Below are positions 9,083-17,375 of a stretch of DNA of 47,383 nucleotides, in pieces. The translations under genes were made by a program, and so were the position numbers. The stretch's first letter is position 1. Each line of letters starts with the position of its first letter. Below the pieces are notes generated by a model. The model did no database searches. It was not told the DNA's origin and saw only the letters and a list, made by a program, of their open reading frames with translations. The stretch covers positions 1 to 47,383 of the forward strand of contig NZ_AVPG01000025.1 of NCBI RefSeq assembly GCF_000775615.1, given 5' to 3'. The stretch comes from Pontibacillus litoralis JSM 072002. Lineage in GTDB: Bacteria > Bacillota > Bacilli > Bacillales > BH030062.

Positions 9083-10147
9083 TTATTTAACAACACGACC
9101 AAAGCCCGCAAAATGATTCCCCCAATATCCTTGACTCCAATCTGAATACTCGATTCCACTATTATTAGAATTAAACATTCTATTTTCATCAACATAAATT
9201 CCAACGTGTGTAATAGAATCAGCAGGCCGACTCGGATTAGTACCTTTAAAAAACACTAAATCGCCAGGCTGTGGTTCTGCTACGGGAATAGAATGTGCGT
9301 GTTGTTGCGCTGCTGTTCTTGGTAAGTCATACCCCAATTTCTTAAATGCATATTGCAAAAGTCCTGAGCAGTCAAAGCCAACACTTGGACTTGATCCTCC
9401 CCATACATATGGCCAACCTTGATACTTAAGTACTTCATTCATTAAAGTTTTGTATTCTTTGGAACCTAAAGCTGAAGCATCTGCATTTCCTATCCCATTA
9501 CCTTCTCCTACGGGAGATAGGTATTGCTGAATGAGTTTCACATAATACATATTCCCATATTGATAACGCCAGTTTCCGTTAAAATCAGCAACAGGATTAC
9601 TGTATTGAACCTTAACTCCACCTGAATACAACTTTGCAAATTCGGTTCCTAATTCAAAAGAGTATTTTTTTCCGTTTTCTCTTACAAAATTATTAAAGCC
9701 TGAACCATAGTTATAACTTTGGACTGGGGTCCAAAAATCTAATTCATTTTTGCGAGCATTATGAATAACTGAAGAAAAGTGTTTAACACCTGCATCAATG
9801 GAAATTATCGGATCTGTGATTGTATTAGGAGGCAAACCTAGTGATTCAGAACTTTGCATAATATCTAGTGCATTCCCTCCTGATTCGACCATAATAATTG
9901 CTAGAATTACATCTACATATTCTTGAACATCATATTTCATTGCATACTCTGTTACAACTGGCTTCCAAACCATTACATTCTCATTAACATTAGCTGTTCC
10001 AGATTGATTGCTACTATCATCAATCAGAAGCATCAAACCCGAAAATAAAAGCATAAAAAAAGATAGCACAATTAGCACTATCTTTTTCCAATGCTTAGCT
10101 GCTTGTTGAGCTAATGTCAAAGCTACTTTTACGGTAACTGCATTCAT
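9083..10147 (-). CDS. CwlT-like bifunctional peptidoglycan hydrolase
   Basis: A 354-residue wall hydrolase that would open the peptidoglycan for the channel. It has an N-terminal membrane anchor (about 22-43), a lysozyme-like/lytic transglycosylase domain (about 55-210, catalytic Glu88 in MVESGG, plus QSYNYGSG), and a C-terminal NlpC/P60 endopeptidase domain (about 230-354, Cys260 in GFDCSG, His314 in ITHVGIY). The same two-domain layout occurs in CwlT of ICEBs1 and serves as the VirB1-like component. The ATG directly follows the upstream TAG with no gap. All key residues are present, so both activities are expected. Confidence 0.93.
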   Translation of the reverse strand: MNAVTVKVALTLAQQAAKHWKKIVLIVLSFFMLLFSGLMLLIDDSSNQSGTANVNENVMVWKPVVTEYAMKYDVQEYVDVILAIIMVESGGNALDIMQSSESLGLPPNTITDPIISIDAGVKHFSSVIHNARKNELDFWTPVQSYNYGSGFNNFVRENGKKYSFELGTEFAKLYSGGVKVQYSNPVADFNGNWRYQYGNMYYVKLIQQYLSPVGEGNGIGNADASALGSKEYKTLMNEVLKYQGWPYVWGGSSPSVGFDCSGLLQYAFKKLGYDLPRTAAQQHAHSIPVAEPQPGDLVFFKGTNPSRPADSITHVGIYVDENRMFNSNNSGIEYSDWSQGYWGNHFAGFGRVVK

Positions 10148-11548
10148 CTAAGCATCCGTCCCCAATTTTTCATCATGTTTAATAAGGTCTTTTTGCAATT
10201 CAACAAGCTTTTCTTCCAGCTCTTTAATTTCTTTATCCTTCTTATTTTTATCAGCCTCAGATTCATTAAATGAATCTGTATTCTTTAGATTCATAATTTG
10301 TTCATTTAGTACATCAATTTCTATTTCTAGTTTTGCTTTCTTGATATATTGATCCACCAATTTCTTTTCTTTCTCTTTTAAATCAAACTCTTCTCCATTT
10401 AAGCGTTGAAGAATATCTAAAGCCATTTGATAATTTTTATTTTCCATAAAAGCTAAACCCATTCTCTTCAATGTATCTTTTTCTGTTACTAAAGATATTT
10501 TTGACAATAATGTTTCTTCTTCAAATTCAACTATCTCTTTTTCGAGCGTAATAAAATCTGAATCAGACTCTAATTCAAGTATCTTTTCTTTTTGACCTAT
10601 TTCATAAAGTCTATTTACTACATCCTTTTCAACACCTTTATCATAATCAATAGCTTCGTTATATTTCCCTGCATCAATAAGCATTTTTGCTATTTCAACT
10701 GATCCCTCACCCTTTTCTTCCATTAACTTTTTCGCTTGTTTTGTATCACCACTTGCTAGTGCAAATGTTAGTTCATTTTCTAATTTTGATGCAGCTATTT
10801 CTTGTTGAAAATTAGCTGCTACGTTCTTTTCTACTTGTTTCATTCCGCCAACAAATACAAGAATAATAGCCAAGGTACTTAAAACAGAAAAGTAAATCTT
10901 TCGCTTAAAACCTTTTTTATTTCTTTTATGGTCAAACTGCACCTTCTCATAGAATTTTGACTGCTCTTTTTTAAGTTCTTGATCTATTAAAGTTTTTAGT
11001 TCTGCAAAACTTAATGCAGCATTAACTGAAAATAAGAATTCATTATTCTCTTTTTTTAACAAATTATCTTTATTCACTACGAATCTCTTATAAGAATATT
11101 TATCGCTAAAGAAACCCATAATAAACAACTTATATTGCTCTAGTATGTCCAATTGATGATAAGGTAGATGACCATTTGATCGATAAAGCACTTTAACATC
11201 ATTGAAGCTTTTAAAAAAGACATTATTCAAATCTAAATAAGTCATTCCATCTACTTCTAGTAAAGGGTCTATTTCTAAAAGGTTTTTTATAAGCTCTAAC
11301 TTTATAACTGGTACATATTTTTTAGCTTTCTCTAATGTCTGATACCCTTCTGGAAGGTCATAGATCAAGTAGATTTTGTCATCTTGCCTACTTATACTTT
11401 CCAAATCAAAAAAACCTGGAATAGAATGTTCCAAGTCTTCTATATCATCCAAGCTCGACACTTTAGTAAACTTTTCACCGATTTCAACCTTATATTCATT
11501 CTTATTGATAAACATCGTAAGATTATCCATCATTGTGATTTTTTTCAT
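10148..11548 (-). CDS. EssB/YukC-like protein in the transfer operon
   Basis: A 466-residue protein with the layout of EssB/YukC of type VII secretion: an N-terminal cytoplasmic pseudokinase-like domain of about 220 residues (including FFKSFNDVKVLYRSNG and HQLDILEQYKLFIMGFF), one transmembrane helix near 218-238, and an extracellular helical domain with short repeats ending in a Glu/Lys-rich coiled coil. In EssB the single membrane pass and helical C-terminus nucleate the secretion platform. No EssC, EsaA or WXG100 gene is nearby. Here it lies between VirB4 and the wall hydrolase, so it is probably a channel assembly platform. The family call is from remembered architecture and weak sequence resemblance only. 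Confidence 0.6.
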   Translation of the reverse strand: MKKITMMDNLTMFINKNEYKVEIGEKFTKVSSLDDIEDLEHSIPGFFDLESISRQDDKIYLIYDLPEGYQTLEKAKKYVPVIKLELIKNLLEIDPLLEVDGMTYLDLNNVFFKSFNDVKVLYRSNGHLPYHQLDILEQYKLFIMGFFSDKYSYKRFVVNKDNLLKKENNEFLFSVNAALSFAELKTLIDQELKKEQSKFYEKVQFDHKRNKKGFKRKIYFSVLSTLAIILVFVGGMKQVEKNVAANFQQEIAASKLENELTFALASGDTKQAKKLMEEKGEGSVEIAKMLIDAGKYNEAIDYDKGVEKDVVNRLYEIGQKEKILELESDSDFITLEKEIVEFEEETLLSKISLVTEKDTLKRMGLAFMENKNYQMALDILQRLNGEEFDLKEKEKKLVDQYIKKAKLEIEIDVLNEQIMNLKNTDSFNESEADKNKKDKEIKELEEKLVELQKDLIKHDEKLGTDA

Positions 11549-13534
11549 TTAGAAGCCCCCTATCCTATTCAATTCATTCGTCAATTGATTAACTTCATTT
11601 GATGATAGGAGTACTTTCTCAGACCAATTAGGAAGCTCTTTAAAGCTTTTATTGGTCTTCTCTTCGTATTTTTTGGGATTAAGTACCCTTAACTCCTCCT
11701 CTGTCAAAGAGACCTTCATTAGGGCTCTTTGAGCCCCATACATAATCAAAGCTTCACCTTGCTTTTTTGCTTTTAAGAAATGAACTTCTTTATCTGATAA
11801 ATTAATCTTTAACCGATTAATAATTTGCTCTACTTCTCGAGGTTCAAATCCAAATAAAACCTTAGTATAACTGTTACCAACAATAGCTTCACCGATTCCT
11901 TTAGGAGCATCTAATACATCCTGTATTTGTTGTGTAGTAACCGTAGCACCAGCATTATATTTTCTAAAACGTTTGTAAGCTTGATGGAAAAAATCTGCAC
12001 TCTCTTGATTTTTCAACAAAAAATGAAATTCATCGCAAAAGAGTTCATCAGATCGTGAAAAATCACTTGTAAATAGTTCCCACAGATAGCTGAAAGTATT
12101 AAGATATGCAGCTGCTTGCATTTCCTTTTCTGTTTGTAAAGGCTTAAGGTTAAATGAGATGATTTTGGCACTCATATCAACATTTGTATATCCGTTAAAC
12201 ATAGTACTAGAGCCTTTAACCATATCTTCTAATATAAAACAATATCGTTCAACCAATTCATATTTACTTGGATCTGTCTTTTCAAGTTCCTGTAAAGCAT
12301 TTAAGAGATCCTCTAAGATTGGCCAATCCTCATGTTTCATACAATCAAGGTCTTTTTTCTCTCTAAACGTATGGTAAATCTGCATTGTAATGTTTGATAT
12401 AATTGAGAGCTGAACTTGATCCATATCTGGCATATTCACCTTATGAAATCCTTTAAGTCGATTTACCTTTTGTCGTATTAAATTATCTACTTCTTGGCTT
12501 GATAAGCTTCGAGTTTGATTTATCAATAGCTCATCATCATCAGAATCTAAAGCTTGTGAGATTATCTCAAAGGGATTCATTCGAACAGAACTAGCACTTG
12601 ATAAATCAATAACTGTACCACCATATTTCAGTACATCACCTGTATATTCATTCTCTGGATCGATGATGTATATATTATCTATACCTTCAGCTATTTTACG
12701 AAGTATATTACTTTTTATATACGTGGACTTTCCAACACCTGAAGTCCCAAGGATAACTTTATTTCTATTAAGTGTCCTACTTCTGTCCTTATAATCAATT
12801 GCTACAAATGAGTTTGTTTCTTTATTTATTCCTTCAATAGTTGATGTCGTTGTTAAATCACATATTTCATTGTCATCAAAAGGGAAAAACGAGCTGGCAC
12901 TTACAGTATTTGTCATGGAATATGTGTATTCTTTTAACCCATTATGCGCTATTGGAAAACTAGAGAAGTAAGCTTCCTCGTGCTTTCTATACGGAGATAT
13001 TGCTTTTAAATTTAGTTTAATTAAAACTCTATTTAAACCTTCTTCTAAAGAACGTAATTCTGACTCTGATTGAGCCTGTAACAAAATATAAGTGTAAAGA
13101 TAAATAAATGCACTTTTTTCATCCAGTGTTTGTGCTAGCTGCTGTTTCGCTGTCGCCAGCTCCTTTTTAATTTGTTCTTTTCTATAATAATCTAATGTCT
13201 TTAAAAGTTCTGCTTCTTTGTTTTTTACGGTTTCATTGTAGTGTCGAACCAATATTTCTCCATTTGCTGGTTCAAGATGTTGCGTAATCGTGATATTACC
13301 TTTTAATCTCTTTAATGGAGATAACCAATTACCAGTTGGTTTACTCGGATATGAAAGAATCACATATGGTTTTATATAATTACCACTTGCGGCAATATAC
13401 TCCCTATTAAGCTCGAACACAAAAGGATGACGACTTTCCACTACTTCTCTATCGATCAAATCTTTTATTTGATCTTGTTGTTTTTCTTTGGAATTATCTT
13501 TTCCTTTAACTCCAAACAAAGATAGTAAATTCAC
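11549..13534 (-). CDS. virB4: VirB4/TraE-type transfer ATPase
   Basis: A 661-residue cytoplasmic ATPase that energises the mating channel. The N-terminal VirB4-like domain (about 35-215) is followed by the RecA-like ATPase: Walker A GTSGVGKS at about 263-270, Walker B DELFCDEFHFLL near 505-515, and TVTTQQIQD further on. The start is a GTG at 13534 with AGGTG upstream. It follows a TraC-like small protein and PrgI, the standard order in Gram-positive MPF-FA/FATA systems. The length is usual for the family. This is one of the firmest calls in the operon. Confidence 0.95.
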   Translation of the reverse strand: MNLLSLFGVKGKDNSKEKQQDQIKDLIDREVVESRHPFVFELNREYIAASGNYIKPYVILSYPSKPTGNWLSPLKRLKGNITITQHLEPANGEILVRHYNETVKNKEAELLKTLDYYRKEQIKKELATAKQQLAQTLDEKSAFIYLYTYILLQAQSESELRSLEEGLNRVLIKLNLKAISPYRKHEEAYFSSFPIAHNGLKEYTYSMTNTVSASSFFPFDDNEICDLTTTSTIEGINKETNSFVAIDYKDRSRTLNRNKVILGTSGVGKSTYIKSNILRKIAEGIDNIYIIDPENEYTGDVLKYGGTVIDLSSASSVRMNPFEIISQALDSDDDELLINQTRSLSSQEVDNLIRQKVNRLKGFHKVNMPDMDQVQLSIISNITMQIYHTFREKKDLDCMKHEDWPILEDLLNALQELEKTDPSKYELVERYCFILEDMVKGSSTMFNGYTNVDMSAKIISFNLKPLQTEKEMQAAAYLNTFSYLWELFTSDFSRSDELFCDEFHFLLKNQESADFFHQAYKRFRKYNAGATVTTQQIQDVLDAPKGIGEAIVGNSYTKVLFGFEPREVEQIINRLKINLSDKEVHFLKAKKQGEALIMYGAQRALMKVSLTEEELRVLNPKKYEEKTNKSFKELPNWSEKVLLSSNEVNQLTNELNRIGGF

Positions 13535-13551
13535 TTATTTCACCTACACTT

Positions 13552-14157
13552 TTAATGGTTATGGTAAACTGATGTTTTGTAATCAAAAAACTGATGTAAT
13601 ACTGAAAGTGCTTCATTTGCACTTAACACTTCCTGATCGCTATCATAAGCATCCAATACTTGATGAATTGCCCTTATAATCTCTTCTCTTTTTGCTATTA
13701 ACTTATTTTCTGCTTCATGTAAATCCTCTAAAGTTGGTTTTCTTAATTTTTCTTTTAAAATTACAAAATGTGCTTTAACAGACATACTTAAATCAGTTTC
13801 TGTTTTTTGATATTCGTACAAGTAACTTGCTCTTAACTGTTTTAAATCTTCATTTATGTCTGGTTGCTGAAAGGACTTAATGTGTTGCATTTTCCATTTC
13901 CTTAGAAATTCACTCATTTTAATTGGAACAGTCATTGAAACAGTCTGAGGGTGATAATGAATATTTTGAGCCAAAAATGCTCCATATTCATCAAAGATAG
14001 TGTTCTGTTCATATTGTGATAGCAAATCAAAATTAACACCTTTTACCTTGACTATAGTTACTAGAGCATGTTCCTTTAAATAAATAAAATCTGAATATAC
14101 CCCTTCAATTGGACTTATATCGTTGAAGGAAATTTCTTTTTCGCTCAAACCATCCAC
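13552..14157 (-). CDS. TraC-like/VirB4-associated conjugation protein
   Basis: A 201-residue soluble protein. The start resembles TraC/VirB4 N-terminal domains (DFIYLKEHALVTIVKVKG, then a helix beginning DLLSQYEQ), followed by a long helical region (about 95-170). It contains no Walker motif. It lies between PrgI and VirB4 and probably forms part of the cytoplasmic base of the channel. The start is uncertain: an ATG at 14157 has GGAG only about three bases upstream, and a downstream TTG is possible. The function is inferred. Confidence 0.65.
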   Translation of the reverse strand: MDGLSEKEISFNDISPIEGVYSDFIYLKEHALVTIVKVKGVNFDLLSQYEQNTIFDEYGAFLAQNIHYHPQTVSMTVPIKMSEFLRKWKMQHIKSFQQPDINEDLKQLRASYLYEYQKTETDLSMSVKAHFVILKEKLRKPTLEDLHEAENKLIAKREEIIRAIHQVLDAYDSDQEVLSANEALSVLHQFFDYKTSVYHNH

Positions 14158-14172
14158 TCCTAAACATGTTTT

Positions 14173-14556
14173 TTACAATCTATTTTTGGGCTTCATAAAA
14201 TACAATTTCTTTTTCTTTTGATATTCCAACACTTCTTTTATATAGTCTTTTGCACGAATGTTATCCCTATGTTTAACAGGTCTATAATGAATATAAACTA
14301 CTGGAATCAATATAATTAAAATAATAAAAATGGCCTTAATTATCCAAAACAACCACGAGTTGTAAGGAGGGATAGCTGCAAGTCCACCCGAAAGCAAGAA
14401 TGCTGGTAAAAGAAAGTAAACAATTTCTTTTAACGTCATATTTGCGAAAACTTTATACTGATTATCAACGTTTTTAGGAAAAAACCACTCTCTCCCTTTT
14501 TTATTATTTAAATCGAACATTTCATATAGAACTTGTTTAATTTGATCTTGTTCCAT
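14173..14556 (-). CDS. PrgI/VirB3-like membrane protein
   Basis: A 127-residue protein with two adjacent transmembrane helices (about 46-62 and 68-90) in the middle and basic cytoplasmic ends (YHIYRPVKHRDN-like loop). Preceding VirB4 by one gene, it matches PrgI-family proteins, the Gram-positive counterpart of VirB3, which anchor VirB4 to the membrane. The gene is separated from the upstream pilin gene by a strong terminator, so it and everything after it are probably made at lower levels than the pilin. Confidence 0.8.
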   Translation of the reverse strand: MEQDQIKQVLYEMFDLNNKKGREWFFPKNVDNQYKVFANMTLKEIVYFLLPAFLLSGGLAAIPPYNSWLFWIIKAIFIILIILIPVVYIHYRPVKHRDNIRAKDYIKEVLEYQKKKKLYFMKPKNRL

Positions 14557-14572
14557 TAAAAACTCCCCTTAC

Positions 14573-14600
14573 AAAAAGAGAAAGCCTAAAAAGCTTTCTC
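14573..14600 (-). terminator. Intra-operon terminator after the pilin gene
   Basis: On the minus strand GAGAAAGC and GCTTTCTC (14593-14600 and 14578-14585) form a perfect 8-bp stem followed by TTTTTG. It lies in the 83-base gap between the pilin and PrgI genes. It probably gives partial termination, so that the pilin subunit is more abundant than the ATPases. Confidence 0.8.
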
Positions 14601-14639
14601 CTCAGTTGAATAAAATTGTACAGTTTTGAAAAATAAGAG

Positions 14640-14987
14640 TTAAACAAATAATGAATAAGCCCAAGGTATAATCCAAACTAATGCAGCCCCAGCAATAACC
14701 CCCGCAAATACTTGACCAATACCTTTCCACATTTCATTTTTCACATGAGCATCATCAATGCTAGGTAGATGTTTTACTACTATTTTAATAGCCGCGATAA
14801 TTCCCATCACTACAACAAGTGATGTTAAAACAAGTTGAATAGCTTTTGCTCCTTGATTCAACTTACTTTGTACTTGACTAGTAGAAGCAGCTAAAGCGAA
14901 GTCTGGTGTAATTAATAATAAAAGTGCTGCAAACGACATAAGTAATACTACTTTAAAAGGAAAACCTTCAGATTTCTTTAATAACAT
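14640..14987 (-). CDS. VirB2/CagC-like pilin
   Basis: A 115-residue pilin candidate. It has a long signal peptide with a hydrophobic core (13-27) and AxA-type site (FALAAS, cleavage after about residue 33), then a mature part with two transmembrane helices (about 50-66 and 88-110) joined by a short basic/acidic loop. This is the VirB2/TrbC and CagC topology. An excellent AAGGAG precedes the ATG, a 12-bp stem lies just upstream and a terminator just downstream, all consistent with high, insulated expression. Confidence 0.8.
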   Translation of the reverse strand: MLLKKSEGFPFKVVLLMSFAALLLLITPDFALAASTSQVQSKLNQGAKAIQLVLTSLVVVMGIIAAIKIVVKHLPSIDDAHVKNEMWKGIGQVFAGVIAGAALVWIIPWAYSLFV

Positions 14988-15004
14988 TGTTTTTTCTCCT
15001 TTTT

Positions 15005-15037
15005 TAGCAGTAGCCGCATTTTAATCGGCTACTGCTA
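15005..15037 (-). other. 12-bp perfect stem in the 5' region of the pilin gene
   Basis: TAGCAGTAGCCG at 15005-15016 pairs perfectly with its partner at 15026-15037, around a 9-base loop. On the minus strand it ends in an A-rich stretch that leads straight into the pilin SD, so it is not a terminator in that direction. A stabilising 5' stem or an RNase processing site is plausible. Confidence 0.55.
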
Positions 15038-15060
15038 TTATGTTTTCATAACTTCTCATA

Positions 15061-15207
15061 TTAAAACTTCGGGACCCTATTTTGAAAATTATCAGTTACT
15101 ATACCGAATATTTCAGGAAAAGAAACATGAATTAAACCTATCACAACTCCTAGAACAACAATCCATCCTATAGCCCAATAAATTCGGTCTGTATTTTGCT
15201 CGATCAT
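15061..15207 (-). CDS. 48-residue single-pass membrane protein, paralogue of the upstream gene
   Basis: Translating the minus strand gives 48 residues beginning MIEQNTDRIYWAIG, one transmembrane helix (about 13-27) and a C-terminal FPEIFGIVTDNF segment. It is clearly a paralogue of the 62-residue protein upstream, which begins MLDQNTDRTYWMIG and has FPEIFNQVIDQF. The ATG overlaps the upstream TGA (ATGA at 15204-15207) and there is no separate SD, so it depends on translational coupling. Pilin-like or pseudopilin subunits of the Tad-like module are a reasonable guess. It ends before the helix extension found in its partner. Confidence 0.8.
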   Translation of the reverse strand: MIEQNTDRIYWAIGWIVVLGVVIGLIHVSFPEIFGIVTDNFQNRVPKF

Positions 15208-15392
15208 AGCTTAAAGAAGCTCATTAAAGATTGACCAATAAAAGCGAAACCAGTTGTTAGTGTGTTTTTAAACTGATCAATCACCTGATTAAAAATCTCC
15301 GGGAAAGCTATTTTCGCAGCTGCAATTAAGATAGCTACCACTACAACTGCTCCAATCATCCAATACGTACGGTCTGTGTTTTGATCTAACAT
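15204..15392 (-). CDS. 62-residue single-pass membrane protein, possible pseudopilin
   Basis: A short hydrophilic N-terminus (MLDQNTDRTYW), one transmembrane helix (about 12-28), a conserved FPEIF, and a second mildly hydrophobic amphipathic helix at the C-terminus. AGGAGTG lies before the ATG. With its 48-residue paralogue it sits between TadC and the VirB2-like pilin. Flp-type pilins of Tad systems have a similar size, but I see no clear prepilin peptidase site, so subunit identity is open. Confidence 0.7.
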   Translation of the reverse strand: MLDQNTDRTYWMIGAVVVVAILIAAAKIAFPEIFNQVIDQFKNTLTTGFAFIGQSLMSFFKL

Positions 15393-15456
15393 AAAATATC
15401 CACTCCTGTGATTTTATTTTTCACTTTTTTTTATGGGAAAGTATAAACCCGGAATA

Positions 15457-15819
15457 TTACCTAACTTGTGAAATAGCAGCACCTTTTAAAGAAATCTCCC
15501 GACTCACTATAGGTAAAAATAAAAATTCGTGTGTTGCATTAACTTTGTAACTAACTTCTTGTCCAAAAGGAAATTGTTGATTCATTTGGCTACTTTGAAC
15601 TTCGAATTCCCCTCCAAAATGTTCTTTATTATAATCCTCTATTTTTTTTATTGCTTCACTTGTAAGACCTCCATTTCTTTCAATTTGATAGTTTACATAT
15701 TGCTTATATTCATTGGCTTGATTAACCTCTGAAAAAAACAACGTCAAAGATACCATTGAAAAAATTATAAATACTGAAACAAATAGCTTTCCCATTTCCA
15801 TCGTTGTACTCTCAAGCAT
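15457..15819 (-). CDS. DUF4320-like/TadE-like bitopic protein
   Basis: A 120-residue protein with one N-terminal transmembrane helix (about 11-30) beginning after MLESTTMEMGK, and an extracellular domain of about 85 residues rich in beta strands. This is the shape of DUF4320 and TadE-like minor pilins found next to TadB/TadC genes. It directly follows TadC with a 15-base gap. A minor-pilin role is inferred from topology and neighbourhood. Confidence 0.65.
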   Translation of the reverse strand: MLESTTMEMGKLFVSVFIIFSMVSLTLFFSEVNQANEYKQYVNYQIERNGGLTSEAIKKIEDYNKEHFGGEFEVQSSQMNQQFPFGQEVSYKVNATHEFLFLPIVSREISLKGAAISQVR

Positions 15820-15834
15820 CTAAATCCCCCTTTA

Positions 15835-16572
15835 TCAAGATAATCCAGTATTAGAAAAGGCGTCTATAATCATACAGATTGCGTATCCTAAGGTAACAAC
15901 AAAGCTACTCATTGTTAATTTTGTTGGATAAAAAGAAAACTTTCTAATCTTATACGAGACAATTTCATCAATGCCTTCAAATAATTGCTCACTGGACATT
16001 TGTCCAAGCTCCATTATGATAGTAGGATCTGATGAACTTTGTTGATAGTCAAATAATGTTGTCATAAATAACACCGCACTATCTGTTCCAGACGCTGCTT
16101 TTGCAAAATTAACAAACGGTGTATCAGCATTAGGGTATTCATTCATCTCTATTAACAATCGTTCTAAACAACCTTTAAGATGACCATCTTCTACACGTTC
16201 AATCATTTTAGAAAACACGCTATAAATAGTAGAATCAGATTGTAACAAATAGGGAATAATCATCCGCGTGAATTTTTGATACTCTAGTTGCTTATTAAAA
16301 TTAAAGTTATTGTAAAATTTTGTTGCTCTTTTATACTCATTCCACCAGAGAAACCCTCCAATTAAAAATCCAATGATGGACCACCACCATTGGAAGAAAA
16401 AAGATGCAATAATTAAAGGTAGACTAAAAAAAACTGCTCTAAAAAAACGTTTCTTTTGATACTTAATAAAACGTTCTTCTGTAAAACCCATCTCCATACA
16501 CATCTCATAAAGCTTAGATTCGGCCATACGGACCCAAATATTAGGTTTCGGGTTAGCTTTTGTTTCAGTCAT
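15835..16572 (-). CDS. TadC-like membrane platform protein
   Basis: A 245-residue T2SSF-like protein: transmembrane helices around 48-63, 66-78 and 215-237, and a cytoplasmic helical bundle between (about 85-210, including DSAVLFMTTLFDYQQ). It pairs with the adjacent TadB-like protein to form the inner-membrane platform on which the CpaF-type ATPase acts. Its ATG overlaps the upstream stop by 4 bases. Two single-domain GspF-like proteins next to a CpaF ATPase are typical of Tad systems. Confidence 0.75.
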   Translation of the reverse strand: MTETKANPKPNIWVRMAESKLYEMCMEMGFTEERFIKYQKKRFFRAVFFSLPLIIASFFFQWWWSIIGFLIGGFLWWNEYKRATKFYNNFNFNKQLEYQKFTRMIIPYLLQSDSTIYSVFSKMIERVEDGHLKGCLERLLIEMNEYPNADTPFVNFAKAASGTDSAVLFMTTLFDYQQSSSDPTIIMELGQMSSEQLFEGIDEIVSYKIRKFSFYPTKLTMSSFVVTLGYAICMIIDAFSNTGLS

Positions 16573-17375
16573 ACTTTCACCTCCATAATATCGTCATCAA
16601 TGTAATGTTTTCGAAAACTTAAAAAGTATCCAGTAATGAGCACTAAATACAAACTACTAGTAATCCACCCAATTAAACTTCGTGCATATACACCTATGAA
16701 TTGCTCCCACCCAAAACTAAATGTAATTGCCATAATTAGTACTAGACCGATTCCGATAATAAATTTGAAATGGAAGGCTTCTTTTTTCTTTTTTTGAAGA
16801 AAATCATCCTGTCTCTTTTTCACTTCGTTGTGATAACTTTTTATATCTTTTAATGTATCTATTGAAAATCGTCCCTCAATTGTAGCTGTTGCTAATTGCT
16901 CGATGAACAAATCGAATATTACATCACCTTTATATTTATCAGATATAACCTGAAACGCAGTTTGTTTTTCTTTGTTATTAGCTTCCATAATAGATGCTTG
17001 AAGCATTAAAAGATCATCTTTAAATTCCCCCTGCGCCCGTTCTGTAACAACCTTTAAGCAATCCAATACAGTCCTCTCTTCATTCGTTAACATTTGAGTG
17101 ATATTGTTAACGAATTTATTTCTTTCTCTAAACGCTGTTATTTCGTAAGACCTTCTTGTATCTTGCGGTAAGATCTTTGCGTATGCATAAAACATAGCAA
17201 TTCCACCAGCAATCACTGATAACCACCAGTAATAAAAAAGCGAAAAAGTAAAAACAGCTGCAATTAAAAACGGAATAAAGAGAGCAGAAACAATTTCTCG
17301 TTTCTGCAAGGGATCGCCATAAGCAATGCGAAGAGCATTTACTTCATCAAGTGTGTATTTTTTCTTTTTGGCCAT
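16569..17375 (-). CDS. TadB-like membrane platform protein
   Basis: A 268-residue protein with paired N-terminal transmembrane helices (about 29-65), a cytoplasmic four-helix region (about 90-195, with QLATATIEGRFSIDTLKDIK), and C-terminal helices (about 205-222 and 233-252). This is the T2SSF layout. Its start lies 29 bases inside the end of the ATPase gene, with AAGGAG upstream, indicating tight coupling. It works with the TadC-like partner. Confidence 0.75.
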   Translation of the reverse strand: MAKKKKYTLDEVNALRIAYGDPLQKREIVSALFIPFLIAAVFTFSLFYYWWLSVIAGGIAMFYAYAKILPQDTRRSYEITAFRERNKFVNNITQMLTNEERTVLDCLKVVTERAQGEFKDDLLMLQASIMEANNKEKQTAFQVISDKYKGDVIFDLFIEQLATATIEGRFSIDTLKDIKSYHNEVKKRQDDFLQKKKKEAFHFKFIIGIGLVLIMAITFSFGWEQFIGVYARSLIGWITSSLYLVLITGYFLSFRKHYIDDDIMEVKV

